From NCBI RefSeq assembly GCF_007679035.1, contig NZ_VEFR01000002.1:62001-126000 (forward strand): DNA of 64,000 bases, given 5' to 3'. Of the stretch, positions 56,793 to 64,000 are shown piece by piece; position 1 is the first letter of the stretch, and the number at the start of each line of letters is the position of its first letter. Source of the DNA: Agrococcus jejuensis. GTDB taxonomy: Bacteria; Actinomycetota; Actinomycetes; Actinomycetales; Microbacteriaceae. Under the pieces are notes generated by a model. The model saw nothing but the letters and a program-made list of their open reading frames with translations. It ran no database searches and was not told the DNA's origin. The translations under genes and the position numbers were made by a program.

Positions 56793-57352
56793 CTCGCCAC
56801 CCGCTTCGGGGCTGCGCTCGGCACGGCGTCGGCGTCGCGCAGGTAGATGGCGTCGCGGCTCGGCTCGGCGCCGGCGTGCAGCGCGGCGACGAGGCCGGCA
56901 GCGCCGATCCAGTCGGCGTCGATGCGGCGCGCGCCGTCGACGATCGGCACGTCGGCGGCGGGTGCGAGGGCGGGACCCTGCACGCGCTGGCCGCCGTCGT
57001 AGAGGCTCCATGCTCGCTCGCGGCGCCGCACGTCGGTCGTCACCTGCACGAGGCCCGCCTCGGCCACGCCCACGGCGTCGTGGCTGCACACGCCCACCCA
57101 CGGCACGCCCAGGCCGAGGGCGGCGGTGCGGGCGGCGACGATGCCGATGCGCAGGCCGGTGAACGCGCCGGGACCGAGGCCCGCGACGACCTGCGTCACG
57201 GCGTGCCGATGCTCGCCGAGCACGTCGGAGAGCAGCACGTCGAGCACCTCGGCGTGCCTGCGGGTGTCGTGCTCGTCGCGCGCCGCGACGACGCGATCGC
57301 CGTCGACGAGCGCGATCGACGTGCCGAGCGACGTGTCGATGGCCAGGATCAT
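56789..57352 (-). CDS. tsaB: tRNA threonylcarbamoyladenosine biosynthesis protein TsaB
   Basis: 187 residues. ASKHA fold: [21 protein letters not shown] at the N-terminus, and the TsaB hallmark [34 protein letters not shown]. The C-terminal part is shorter and more divergent than in E. coli. The ATG at 57352 overlaps the end of tsaE (ATGA). Confidence 0.93.
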   Translation of the reverse strand: MILAIDTSLGTSIALVDGDRVVAARDEHDTRRHAEVLDVLLSDVLGEHRHAVTQVVAGLGPGAFTGLRIGIVAARTAALGLGVPWVGVCSHDAVGVAEAGLVQVTTDVRRRERAWSLYDGGQRVQGPALAPAADVPIVDGARRIDADWIGAAGLVAALHAGAEPSRDAIYLRDADAVPSAAPKRVAR

Positions 57353-58272
57353 GCGGCTCCCCTCGCGAACGCCAGCAGTCGGGATGCGGGCCACCGGTCG
57401 CCGTGGCCCGTGAGCCGCACGGTGCGCGGCTCGTCGACGTCGTCGCCGCCGATCGTGCGCACGATCTCGACGTGCAGCCAGGCATCGACGGCGTGCACGA
57501 GCGGCAGCCCCCACTCGGCGATCGTGATCGACGCGTCGACGTCGAGGTCGAGGTCGTCGAGCTCTGCCTCGTTGCCCAGGCGGTAGGCGTCGACGTGCAG
57601 CAGCGGCACCGTCGCGGTGCGATGCGTGCGCGCGATGACGAACGTCGGGCTCGCGACGGTGCCGACGGCGCCGAGGCCCTCGCCGATGCCGCGCGTGAGC
57701 GTGGTCTTGCCCGCACCGAGCTCGCCCGTGAGCACGACGACGTCGCCTGCGCCGAGGATGACCGCGAGGCGGCGACCGAGCGCCTCCATGGCGTCGGCGT
57801 CGGCGACGACGTCCTCGACGACCGCCTGGACGCGCGGGCCGACGAAGGCCTCGAGCAGCGCAGCCGGCACGCGTGCGGCGTCGCCCCACGCGCCGACGGG
57901 CGTGCCGCCCGCGCCCCAGAGCACCGCCTCGGCGCCCGGCGTCACCGCGGCGTCGCCGACGTCGAGCACGACCTGGTCCATCGCGACACGGCCGGCGATG
58001 GGATGCGCGACGCCGTCGACGGTCACGGGCGCGCCGGAGGCCGTGCGCGGCACGCCGTCGGCGTAGCCGAGCGCGACGAGCGCGAGCGTGGTCGCAGCGC
58101 TCGTCACGTGCTCCGCGCCGTACGAGACGCCGTGCCCGGCGGGCACGCGCTTCGTCGAGACGACCTCGCCCGCGAGGCGCACGACGCGGCCGGCGAGGTC
58201 GACGGTCGCGACGCGACGCGGCGCGCGGCGCGGCGCGGCATCGGCCGACGTGCGATCGGGCTGCGCGCTCAT
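57349..58272 (-). CDS. tsaE: Alanine racemase C-terminal domain fused to TsaE (tRNA t6A ATPase)
   Basis: 307 residues from the ATG at 58272. Residues about 25-147 match the alanine racemase C-terminal domain: LAGEVVSTKRVPAGHGVSYG, the catalytic-Tyr block ALGYADG (Y70) and AGRVAMDQVVLDVG (M98, D99), ending VGPRV. Residues about 160-307 are TsaE: Walker A TGELGAGKTTLTRG (about 182-195), SPTFVIARTH, LLHVDAYRLGNEAELDDLDLD, and ITIAEWG. The ATG overlaps the alr stop (ATGA), arguing for a designed gene boundary rather than a frameshift. Confidence 0.9.
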   Translation of the reverse strand: MSAQPDRTSADAAPRRAPRRVATVDLAGRVVRLAGEVVSTKRVPAGHGVSYGAEHVTSAATTLALVALGYADGVPRTASGAPVTVDGVAHPIAGRVAMDQVVLDVGDAAVTPGAEAVLWGAGGTPVGAWGDAARVPAALLEAFVGPRVQAVVEDVVADADAMEALGRRLAVILGAGDVVVLTGELGAGKTTLTRGIGEGLGAVGTVASPTFVIARTHRTATVPLLHVDAYRLGNEAELDDLDLDVDASITIAEWGLPLVHAVDAWLHVEIVRTIGGDDVDEPRTVRLTGHGDRWPASRLLAFARGAA

Positions 58273-59234
58273 GCCGCCGCCATCCTCGTCACGACCTCGT
58301 AGCCGATGGTGTCTGCTGCGAGCGCCCATGCGATCGCGCTCGGCTCGCCATCGGCGGGGTCGCCCCACAGCACGGCGGAGCCGGAGACGGGCTCGGCGAG
58401 CGTCGTCGACGTCGAGCCCACGGCGTCCACCGGCACGACGCGGTCGCCCACGAGCACGGGGGCACCGGGCGCGGGCAGCAGGCCGTGGCGCGCGCCGACG
58501 TCCAGCACGCCGTCGACGACCGCGCCGGTCACGCGCATGGCGGGCCGCAGCCCTGCCGCGGCCGCCGCCGAGCCCGCGGCGTCGTCGCCGTCGGGATGGA
58601 TGCCGTAGGCCGCGATGCCGAGCCGCACCATGTCGTGCGCGGCGCCCGGCAGCGCGAGGGTCGCCGACGAGTTCGACAGGTGCCGCAGCTCGGGCTCGAG
58701 CACCTCGGCGATCGCGCACGCGTCGACGAACGCGGCGAGCTGCGCCGCATCGAAGGCGGCACCGGCGCCCGCGAGATGCGAGAAGACGCCGCGCACCCGC
58801 AGCGAGCCGGCCGCCTGCAGCGCGGCGGCACGCTCGACGACCGACGCCCACTCGCCCATCGGCACGCCGTTGCGGCCGAGCCCCGTGTCGACCTTCAGGT
58901 GCACCGTCGCGCCGACGAGCGCGGCGCGGTCGAGCTGCGCGGCGCTCGAGACGCCCACGTCGACCCCCGCCGCCGCCGCCGCCGCGAGATCGGGCTCCGC
59001 GGCGTGGAGCCATGCCAGCACCGGGGCGTCGATGCCGGCTGCGCGCAGCGCGAGCGCCTCGACGACGTCGACGACGCCGAGCCACGTCGCGCCGCCCTCG
59101 AGCATCGCCCGCGCGGCCACGATGGCGCCGTGGCCGTAGCCGTCGGCCTTCACGACGCCGCACACGAGCGCGTCGGTGCGCGCCGAGACGCCCGCGACGT
59201 TCGCGGCGATCGCCGCACCATCCACGTGCCGCAT
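58269..59234 (-). CDS. alr: Alanine racemase with degenerate C-terminal domain
   Basis: 321 residues. The PLP barrel is intact: VVKADGYGHGAIVAA (PLP lysine K29), VHLKVDTGLGRNGVP, LSNSSATLAL, MVRLGIAAYGIHP. The C-terminal domain (about 220-321) keeps VLVGDRVVPVD, AVLWGDPADGEPSA and ADTIGYEVVTRM, but the GYADG block with the second catalytic base (Tyr) and the (S/A)MDQ motif are missing. Both are present in the next gene's N-terminal domain. The start at 59234 leaves a very short N-terminus. It begins 1 base after the acpS stop. Confidence 0.88.
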   Translation of the reverse strand: MRHVDGAAIAANVAGVSARTDALVCGVVKADGYGHGAIVAARAMLEGGATWLGVVDVVEALALRAAGIDAPVLAWLHAAEPDLAAAAAAGVDVGVSSAAQLDRAALVGATVHLKVDTGLGRNGVPMGEWASVVERAAALQAAGSLRVRGVFSHLAGAGAAFDAAQLAAFVDACAIAEVLEPELRHLSNSSATLALPGAAHDMVRLGIAAYGIHPDGDDAAGSAAAAAGLRPAMRVTGAVVDGVLDVGARHGLLPAPGAPVLVGDRVVPVDAVGSTSTTLAEPVSGSAVLWGDPADGEPSAIAWALAADTIGYEVVTRMAAA

Positions 59235-59235
59235 C

Positions 59236-59601
59236 TCAGGCCTCCGCGACCACGACCGCCGCCGCGACCCCCGCGTCGTGCGTGAGCGACACGTGCACGC
59301 TCGTCACGCCGCGCGATGCCGCGAGCGCCGCCCACCCGCCGCCGAGCACGAGCGACGGGGCACCCGCCGCATCCGACGCCACCACGAGGTCGCGCCAGCG
59401 CTGCCCGTCGATCGTGCCGAGCGCCTTCGCGGCCGCCTCCTTCGCCGCCCATCGGGCGGCGAGCGATCGCACGGGCCGCTCGGCGCCGTCGACGACGAGC
59501 TCCTCGTCGGCGAAGAGCCGCTGCGCCAGGCCCGGCGTGCGCGAGACGGCGCGCTCGAAGCGCGCGACGTCCACGACGTCGATGCCCAGCCCCACGATCA
59601 C
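59236..59601 (-). CDS. acpS: Holo-[acyl-carrier-protein] synthase
   Basis: 121 residues from a GTG at 59601. It attaches 4'-phosphopantetheine to acyl carrier protein. [17 protein letters not shown] with the Mg2+ Asp of GIDVVD, then [17 protein letters not shown] (the WxxKEA motif), and [14 protein letters not shown] at the C-terminus. Overlaps the glmS stop (GTGA). The cofactor pathway gene coaA is close by. Confidence 0.95.
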   Translation of the reverse strand: MIVGLGIDVVDVARFERAVSRTPGLAQRLFADEELVVDGAERPVRSLAARWAAKEAAAKALGTIDGQRWRDLVVASDAAGAPSLVLGGGWAALAASRGVTSVHVSLTHDAGVAAAVVVAEA

Positions 59602-61445
59602 TCGACCGTCACGGACTTCGCGAGATTGCGCGGCTGGTCGACGTCGAGGCCCTTGGCCGTCGCGAGCTCGAGCGCGAACACGTGCAGCGGCACGACCGAC
59701 AGCACGGGCTCGAGGAGCGGCAGCGTGAGCGGGATGCGCAGCACCTGGTTGGCGTACGGCAGCACGGCGGCATCGCCCGCCTCGGCCACCGCGATGACGC
59801 GGGCGCCGCGCGCACGGATCTCCTGGATGTTCGACACGACCTTCGCGTGCAGCCCCTGCTGATGCCGCGGGCTCGGCACGACGACGAACACGACCTGGCC
59901 GGGCTCGATGAGCGCGATGGGGCCGTGCTTCAGCTCGCCGGCCGCGAACCCCTCCGCGTGGATGTAGCTGAGCTCCTTGAGCTTGAGCGCGCCCTCGAGC
60001 GCGACGGGGTAGCCGACGTGGCGGCCGAGGAAGAGCACCGAGCGCGTGTCGCTCATCCACTGCGCGAGCTCGCGGATCTCGTCCTGCTCGGAGAGCAGCG
60101 TGCGCAGCTGGTCGGGCAGCGCCTCGAGCGCCTCCGTCACCTCGCGGATCGCGTCGTCGGTCATCGTGCCGCGCACGCGCGCGATGTGCAGGCCCGTGAG
60201 CAGCAGCCCGACGACCTGCGCGAGGAAGGCCTTCGTCGACGCGACCGCGACCTCGGGGCCGGCGTGCGTGTAGAGCACGGCCTCCGACGCGCGGGCGATC
60301 GTCGAGCCCTGCGTGTTGCAGATCGACAGCGTGCGCGCGCTGTGCTCGATGGCGTGCTGCACCGCCATCTTCGTGTCCATCGTCTCGCCCGACTGCGAGA
60401 TCGAGATCACGAGCGTGCGCTCGTCGACGATGGGGTCGCGGTAGCGGTACTCGTGGGCGAGGTCGACCTCGACGGGGATGCGCGCCCACGTCTCGATCGC
60501 GTACTCGCCGACCATCGCCGAGTACGCGGCGGTGCCGCAGGCGACGATCTGCACGCGGTCGATGCCGCGCAGGGTCTCGTCGTCGAGGCTGCCGAGCTCG
60601 CCGAGCGACGGCAGGCCGTCGACGATGCGGCCGCGCAGCGTGTTCGCGACGGCCTCGGGGTCCTCGGAGACCTCCTTGGCCATGAACGACGACCAGCCGC
60701 CCTTCTCGGCCGCGGCGGCATCCCACGTGACCTCGAACGTCTCGCCCGGGATCGGCTCGCCGTCGAAGCCGATCACCTCGACGCTCGTGGGCGTGATGAT
60801 CGCGATCTCGTCGTTGCCGAGCGCTCGCGCGGTGCGGGTGTAGCGCACGAAGGCGCTCACGTCGCTCGCGAGGAACTGCTCGCCCTCGGCGAAGCCGACG
60901 AGCAGCGGGGAGTTGTGGCACGCGCCCACGACGACGTCGGGCTCGTCGAGGTGCACGGCGAGCAGCGTGAACTGCCCCTCGAGCCTGCCCACGAGCGCGA
61001 GCATCGCCGAGCGCAGGTCGCCGTGCTCGCGGTGGAGCCTGCCGAGCAGCAGCGCCGCCGCCTCGGTGTCGGTGTCCGACGTGAAGGTCTCGCCCGCCTC
61101 GGCGAGCTCGGCGCGCAGCTCGGCGAAGTTCTCGACGATGCCGTTGTGGATGAGCGCGAGGCGGCCGCCGTCGCCGAGGTGCGGATGCGCGTTCTCGTCG
61201 GTCGGTCCGCCGTGCGTCGCCCAGCGCGTGTGGCCGATGCCGATGCCCGACTCGGGCAGCGGCGCGTCCTCGAGCGACGAGCGCAGCACACCCAGCTTGC
61301 CGCCGCGCTTGCGCGACGAGACGCCCTCGGCGCCGACGACCGCGACGCCGGCCGAGTCGTAGCCTCGGTACTCGAGACGACCGAGCCCCTCGAGCAGCAC
61401 CTCGACGGTGTCTCGCGGGCCTGCATATCCGACGATGCCGCACAT
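59598..61445 (-). CDS. glmS: Glutamine-fructose-6-phosphate aminotransferase (isomerizing)
   Basis: First step to UDP-GlcNAc for peptidoglycan. 615 residues. N-terminal glutaminase with Cys2 (MCGIVGYAG), [11 protein letters not shown] and [12 protein letters not shown]. Two SIS domains (about 295-420 and 465-600) contain [31 protein letters not shown] and [18 protein letters not shown], and the C-terminal end is [11 protein letters not shown]. No glmS ribozyme is visible: the divergent gap to coaA is only 51 bases. First gene of the coupled operon. Confidence 0.97.
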   Translation of the reverse strand: MCGIVGYAGPRDTVEVLLEGLGRLEYRGYDSAGVAVVGAEGVSSRKRGGKLGVLRSSLEDAPLPESGIGIGHTRWATHGGPTDENAHPHLGDGGRLALIHNGIVENFAELRAELAEAGETFTSDTDTEAAALLLGRLHREHGDLRSAMLALVGRLEGQFTLLAVHLDEPDVVVGACHNSPLLVGFAEGEQFLASDVSAFVRYTRTARALGNDEIAIITPTSVEVIGFDGEPIPGETFEVTWDAAAAEKGGWSSFMAKEVSEDPEAVANTLRGRIVDGLPSLGELGSLDDETLRGIDRVQIVACGTAAYSAMVGEYAIETWARIPVEVDLAHEYRYRDPIVDERTLVISISQSGETMDTKMAVQHAIEHSARTLSICNTQGSTIARASEAVLYTHAGPEVAVASTKAFLAQVVGLLLTGLHIARVRGTMTDDAIREVTEALEALPDQLRTLLSEQDEIRELAQWMSDTRSVLFLGRHVGYPVALEGALKLKELSYIHAEGFAAGELKHGPIALIEPGQVVFVVVPSPRHQQGLHAKVVSNIQEIRARGARVIAVAEAGDAAVLPYANQVLRIPLTLPLLEPVLSVVPLHVFALELATAKGLDVDQPRNLAKSVTVE

Positions 61446-61482
61446 GCTCCCCAGGCTACCGGCGCGCGCGGGTGCTCGCCGC

Positions 61483-61488
61483 TAGGCT
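61483..61488 (+). promoter_or_regulatory. coaA: -10 box of coaA, leaderless-type
   Basis: TAGGCT ends 8 bases before the GTG at 61497, so a transcript would begin at or next to the start codon. The same spacing recurs before at least six other genes in the window. Confidence 0.6.
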
Positions 61489-61496
61489 CGGCCCTC

Positions 61497-62426
61497 GTGG
61501 TCCACCAGCAGACGCCGTTCGTCGAGATCGACCGCGTCGCATGGTCGCGCCTCGCACCCACGACGCCGAACCCGCTCACCGAGCGCGAGGTCGCGCGCCT
61601 GCGCGGCCTCGGCGATCGGCTCGAGCTGCGCGAGGTCGCGGAGGTCTACCTGCCGATCTCGCGCCTCGTGAGCCTCTACCAGGAGTCGTCGCGCCGCCTG
61701 CACGACGAGACCGCCGGCTTCCTCGGCGAGCGCGTGCAGCCCGTGCCGTTCGTGATCGGCGTCGCGGGATCGGTCGCGGTCGGCAAGTCGACGACGGCCC
61801 GCCTGCTGCAGGAGCTGCTGGGCCGCTGGGAGGGCAGCCCGCGCGTCGACCTCGTGACGACCGACGGCTTCCTCTTCCCCAACGCCGAGCTCGAGCGCCG
61901 CGGGCTCATGCAGCGCAAGGGCTTCCCCGAGGCGTACGACCGGCGGGCCCTGCTCACCGCGATCTCGCAGGTGAAGTCGGGCGCCGAGGAGGTGGAGGTG
62001 CCGGTGTACTCGCACCTCACCTACGACATCGTGCCCGACGAGCGCATCGTCATCCGCCGCCCGGACATCCTCATCGTCGAGGGCCTCAACGTGCTGCAGC
62101 CGCCGGCGTCGAAGGCGCACATGGCGGTGTCGGACCTCTTCGACTTCACGGTGTACGTCGACGCGCGCACCGCCGCGATCCGCGAGTGGTACGTCGAGCG
62201 GTTCCTCGCGCTGCAGCAGGGGGCGTTCCAGGACCCCGAGTCGTACTTCCATCGCTTCGCCGACCTCGACGAGCAGGCGGCGCGCGCGCACGCCGTGGGC
62301 ATCTGGGATGCGATCAACGGGCCGAACCTCGCCGAGAACATCGTGCCCACGCGCTCGCGAGCGGACCTCGTGCTGCGCAAGGACGCCGACCACACCGTGC
62401 GATCGGTGCTGCTGCGCAAGATCTAG
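61497..62426 (+). CDS. coaA: Type I pantothenate kinase
   Basis: First step of CoA synthesis from pantothenate. 309 residues from a GTG. P-loop [21 protein letters not shown] (about 95-115), [50 protein letters not shown], and [14 protein letters not shown]. All type-I (CoaA) blocks are present, so there is no need to invoke type III. It is divergent from glmS. Confidence 0.96.
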   Translation: MVHQQTPFVEIDRVAWSRLAPTTPNPLTEREVARLRGLGDRLELREVAEVYLPISRLVSLYQESSRRLHDETAGFLGERVQPVPFVIGVAGSVAVGKSTTARLLQELLGRWEGSPRVDLVTTDGFLFPNAELERRGLMQRKGFPEAYDRRALLTAISQVKSGAEEVEVPVYSHLTYDIVPDERIVIRRPDILIVEGLNVLQPPASKAHMAVSDLFDFTVYVDARTAAIREWYVERFLALQQGAFQDPESYFHRFADLDEQAARAHAVGIWDAINGPNLAENIVPTRSRADLVLRKDADHTVRSVLLRKI

Positions 62427-62480
62427 CGCGGTCGCCCGCGTCCCCCGTCGGCGTCCCCCGGCCGGTCCCCCGCCGAGCCT

Positions 62481-63464
62481 TCAGTCGCGCGCGGGCATCT
62501 CCGGCACGACGATCGGCAGCTCGAGCGGCGCCGTGACGGGGTCGCGCTCCGCGCGCGGCCTGCGCAGCTCGCCGGCGCGCACGAGGACGACGCCCGCGAG
62601 GATCGCCGCGGCGCCGACCCACTGCACGGGCGAGGGCACGATCGCGAGGAGCACGGCCATCCAGAGCAGCCCGAAGAGCGGCTCGGAGTACCCGAGGAAG
62701 CTCGAGACCGTCGCGCCGAGCATGCGCACGCCCGTCACGCCGAGCACGTACGCGGCGACGGTCGCGACGAGCACGAGCAGACCGAGCGTCACGGCGACGG
62801 GCACCTCGACGCCCGCGAGCATCGTCGGCGCGACGGCGACCGTCATGGGCAGCAGGCCGACGCCGCCGGCGACGAGCAGCAGCACGGCGCCCACCGCGAG
62901 GCCGAGCCCCGCGAGCGTCACGGGCGGCAGCCCGTGCGTCGTCGAGGCCGCCGAGGCCCAGTAGACGGCGTTGCCGACGGCGGAGACGAGCGCGAGGCCG
63001 ATGCCGATGGGGTCGAGGCCCTCCGCCTGGCCGACGCCGGAGACGAGGCCGAGGCCCAGGACCGCGACGCCGGCGCCGACGAGCGTGAGCGCGGCGGGCG
63101 AGCGGCGCGTGCGCGCCCACGTCCATGCGACGAGCAGCACGGGGCCGAGGAACTCGATGAGCAGCGCGAGCGCGGGCGGGATGCGCTGCACCGCGCTGAA
63201 GTAGGCGAGCTGGCAGATCGCGACGGCGAAGGTGCCGAAGAGCAGCACCTGCCAGCGGCCCGCCCAGAGCGTCGACCAACGGCCGCGCAGCGCGAGCAGC
63301 GAGGGCACGAGCATGACGAGCGCCGCGAGGCCGATGCGCGCCGTCGTCACGGCGCCCGGCGACCACCCGGAGGCGATGAGCGAGCTGGCGAAGATGCCCG
63401 AGAACCCGAAGGCGCCCGCGGCGGCGAGGCAGAGGATCAGGCCGAGGCCGCGGCGGTCGGTCAT
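62481..63464 (-). CDS. EamA/DMT-family transporter
   Basis: 327 residues, ten membrane helices in two EamA repeats (about 8-140 and 155-290). The first repeat begins GLILCLAAAGAFGFSGIFASSLIASGWSPG, with PPALALLIEFLGPVLLVAWTW closing it. The second has FLGYSEPLFGLLWMAVLL. The basic C-terminal tail (about 295-327) is hydrophilic. Substrate unknown. The start is ATG at 63464. The 76-bp gap to the divergent CGNR gene contains GTGTCA and TGACAC as distant inverted half-sites. Confidence 0.88.
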   Translation of the reverse strand: MTDRRGLGLILCLAAAGAFGFSGIFASSLIASGWSPGAVTTARIGLAALVMLVPSLLALRGRWSTLWAGRWQVLLFGTFAVAICQLAYFSAVQRIPPALALLIEFLGPVLLVAWTWARTRRSPAALTLVGAGVAVLGLGLVSGVGQAEGLDPIGIGLALVSAVGNAVYWASAASTTHGLPPVTLAGLGLAVGAVLLLVAGGVGLLPMTVAVAPTMLAGVEVPVAVTLGLLVLVATVAAYVLGVTGVRMLGATVSSFLGYSEPLFGLLWMAVLLAIVPSPVQWVGAAAILAGVVLVRAGELRRPRAERDPVTAPLELPIVVPEMPARD

Positions 63465-63540
63465 GGCCGGTCCGATCTCGTGTCATGGGCGTTCGTGCGT
63501 ACGGTCGTGACACTATCGTATGCGTGATGGAGATCGCAGC

Positions 63541-64000
63541 ATGGTGACGCCGCTGCGCCTGCCGACCGAGACGGTCGCGGCGCTCGATGCCGTCGTCGCG
63601 TTCGCGACGGCTGCCGACGCGGGCGCGCTCGACGACGCCGCCGGGCTCGACGCAGCCGTCGGCGGCATGCTCTACAGCGGAGCGCGCACGCACGACGACC
63701 GCGAGGCGCGCGAGGTGCGCGAGGTCGTGCCGTCGCTGCTGGCGATGTGGGATGCGCAGCGCGACGACGTCCCGGCGCTCGCCAACGCCATCCTGCGCAC
63801 CGCCGACGCCGCGCCGCAGCTCGTGCGCCACGACGGCCTCGACTGGCACCTCCACGCGATCGACGCGCAGCGCCCGTTCGCCGAGCGCATCGCCGTCGAG
63901 ACCGCGATCGCCTTCGTCGACCTCATCCGGCTGGAGGAGACCGAGCGCTGCAAGCGCTGCGCCGCCGCCGACTGCGGCCTGCCGATGCTCGACCTCTCGC
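63541..64000 (+). CDS. CGNR/ABATE-domain protein (3' truncated)
   Basis: The reading frame is open to the window end (153 residues visible). Residues about 1-130 fit the ABATE (stress-induced regulator) domain, and the frame then enters ERCKRCAAADCGLPMLDLS, the beginning of the CGNR zinc finger, whose last Cys pair lies beyond the window. GGAG sits 8 bases before the ATG. It is divergent from the EamA gene. Proposed role: transcription regulator. Confidence 0.8.
   Translation, partial: MVTPLRLPTETVAALDAVVAFATAADAGALDDAAGLDAAVGGMLYSGARTHDDREAREVREVVPSLLAMWDAQRDDVPALANAILRTADAAPQLVRHDGLDWHLHAIDAQRPFAERIAVETAIAFVDLIRLEETERCKRCAAADCGLPMLDLS

Noticed and set aside
58269..58272. Frameshift splitting one alanine racemase gene into two
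   Set aside because: The first product already carries its own, altered C-terminal end (TIGYEVVTRM), and the second repeats the C-terminal domain from its start. Joining them would give two C-terminal domains, so this is duplication with divergence, not a simple shift.
61446..61496. glmS ribozyme upstream of glmS
   Set aside because: Only 51 bases separate glmS and coaA. There is no room for the ribozyme fold, and no matching core sequence is seen.

Overview
The window is GC-rich actinobacterial chromosome, densely coding on both strands. It has frequent GTG starts, many 4-base GTGA/ATGA gene overlaps, a monomeric NADP-isocitrate dehydrogenase, tricarboxylate and branched-chain transport operons, an LPXTG sortase substrate, a CitA/CitB-like two-component system, and guaB3 beside guaB. 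This fits a Microbacteriaceae-like organism (an Agrococcus-like genus is possible, but that is inference). I saw no phage, insertion sequence, transposase, CRISPR array, tRNA or rRNA.

Layout: 0-4.2 kb holds the 3' part of icd and the sucCD operon. 4.4-9.8 kb carries a VIT-family membrane protein, a VOC protein, a TetR repressor with a divergent MBL hydrolase, a PLP decarboxylase, a small membrane protein and a sugar-dehydrogenase lipoprotein. 9.8-15.6 kb is a citrate-type module: a two-component system divergent from the tripartite transporter tctCBA. 16.2-22.5 kb has pcrA/uvrD, a lamin-tail cell-wall protein and a glycerophosphodiesterase. 22.6-30.3 kb has a Bax1-I protein, an unusual SDR, an ECF42-type sigma factor with its DGPF/YCII partner, a GNAT, a bile-acid symporter-family protein and a second YCII protein. 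30.5-44.6 kb holds guaA, a DUF3817 protein, SURF1, two cell-surface glycosyltransferases, glpD, guaB3, a PadR/DUF4097 pair, an AbiEi-like protein and guaB. 44.7-51.0 kb is the livHMGF operon with a convergent livK. 51.2-64 kb has a RarD-like transporter, groES, a THUMP-like methyltransferase, DUF4190 proteins, a long translationally coupled operon (glmS-acpS-alr-[alrC-tsaE]-tsaB-rimI-tsaD), divergent coaA, an EamA transporter and a truncated CGNR protein.

The most unusual content is non-coding. Five copies of a 100-145 bp structured element (called A here) share invariant internal-loop sequences. Their two flanking stems differ in sequence between copies but stay self-complementary. Four of the five copies sit as inverted pairs at the ends of nested palindromic loci of about 630 and 730 bp, both lying between convergent genes (tctA/pcrA and livF/livK). 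A second palindromic family (B) sits inside those loci and also alone at 18.7 and 29.7 kb. A third family (D) has AGGTGC boxes exactly 19 bp apart and occupies three neighbouring intergenic gaps at 40.1-43.1 kb.

Among the proteins, the most striking arrangement is an alanine racemase whose catalytic C-terminal domain looks decayed, overlapping a downstream gene that encodes an intact-looking Alr C-terminal domain fused to TsaE. Regulatory sites visible by eye include tandem TetR operators, tandem CIRCE-like elements upstream of groES, PadR palindromes, and a recurrent TAnnnT box 6-8 nt upstream of start codons that points to leaderless transcription.
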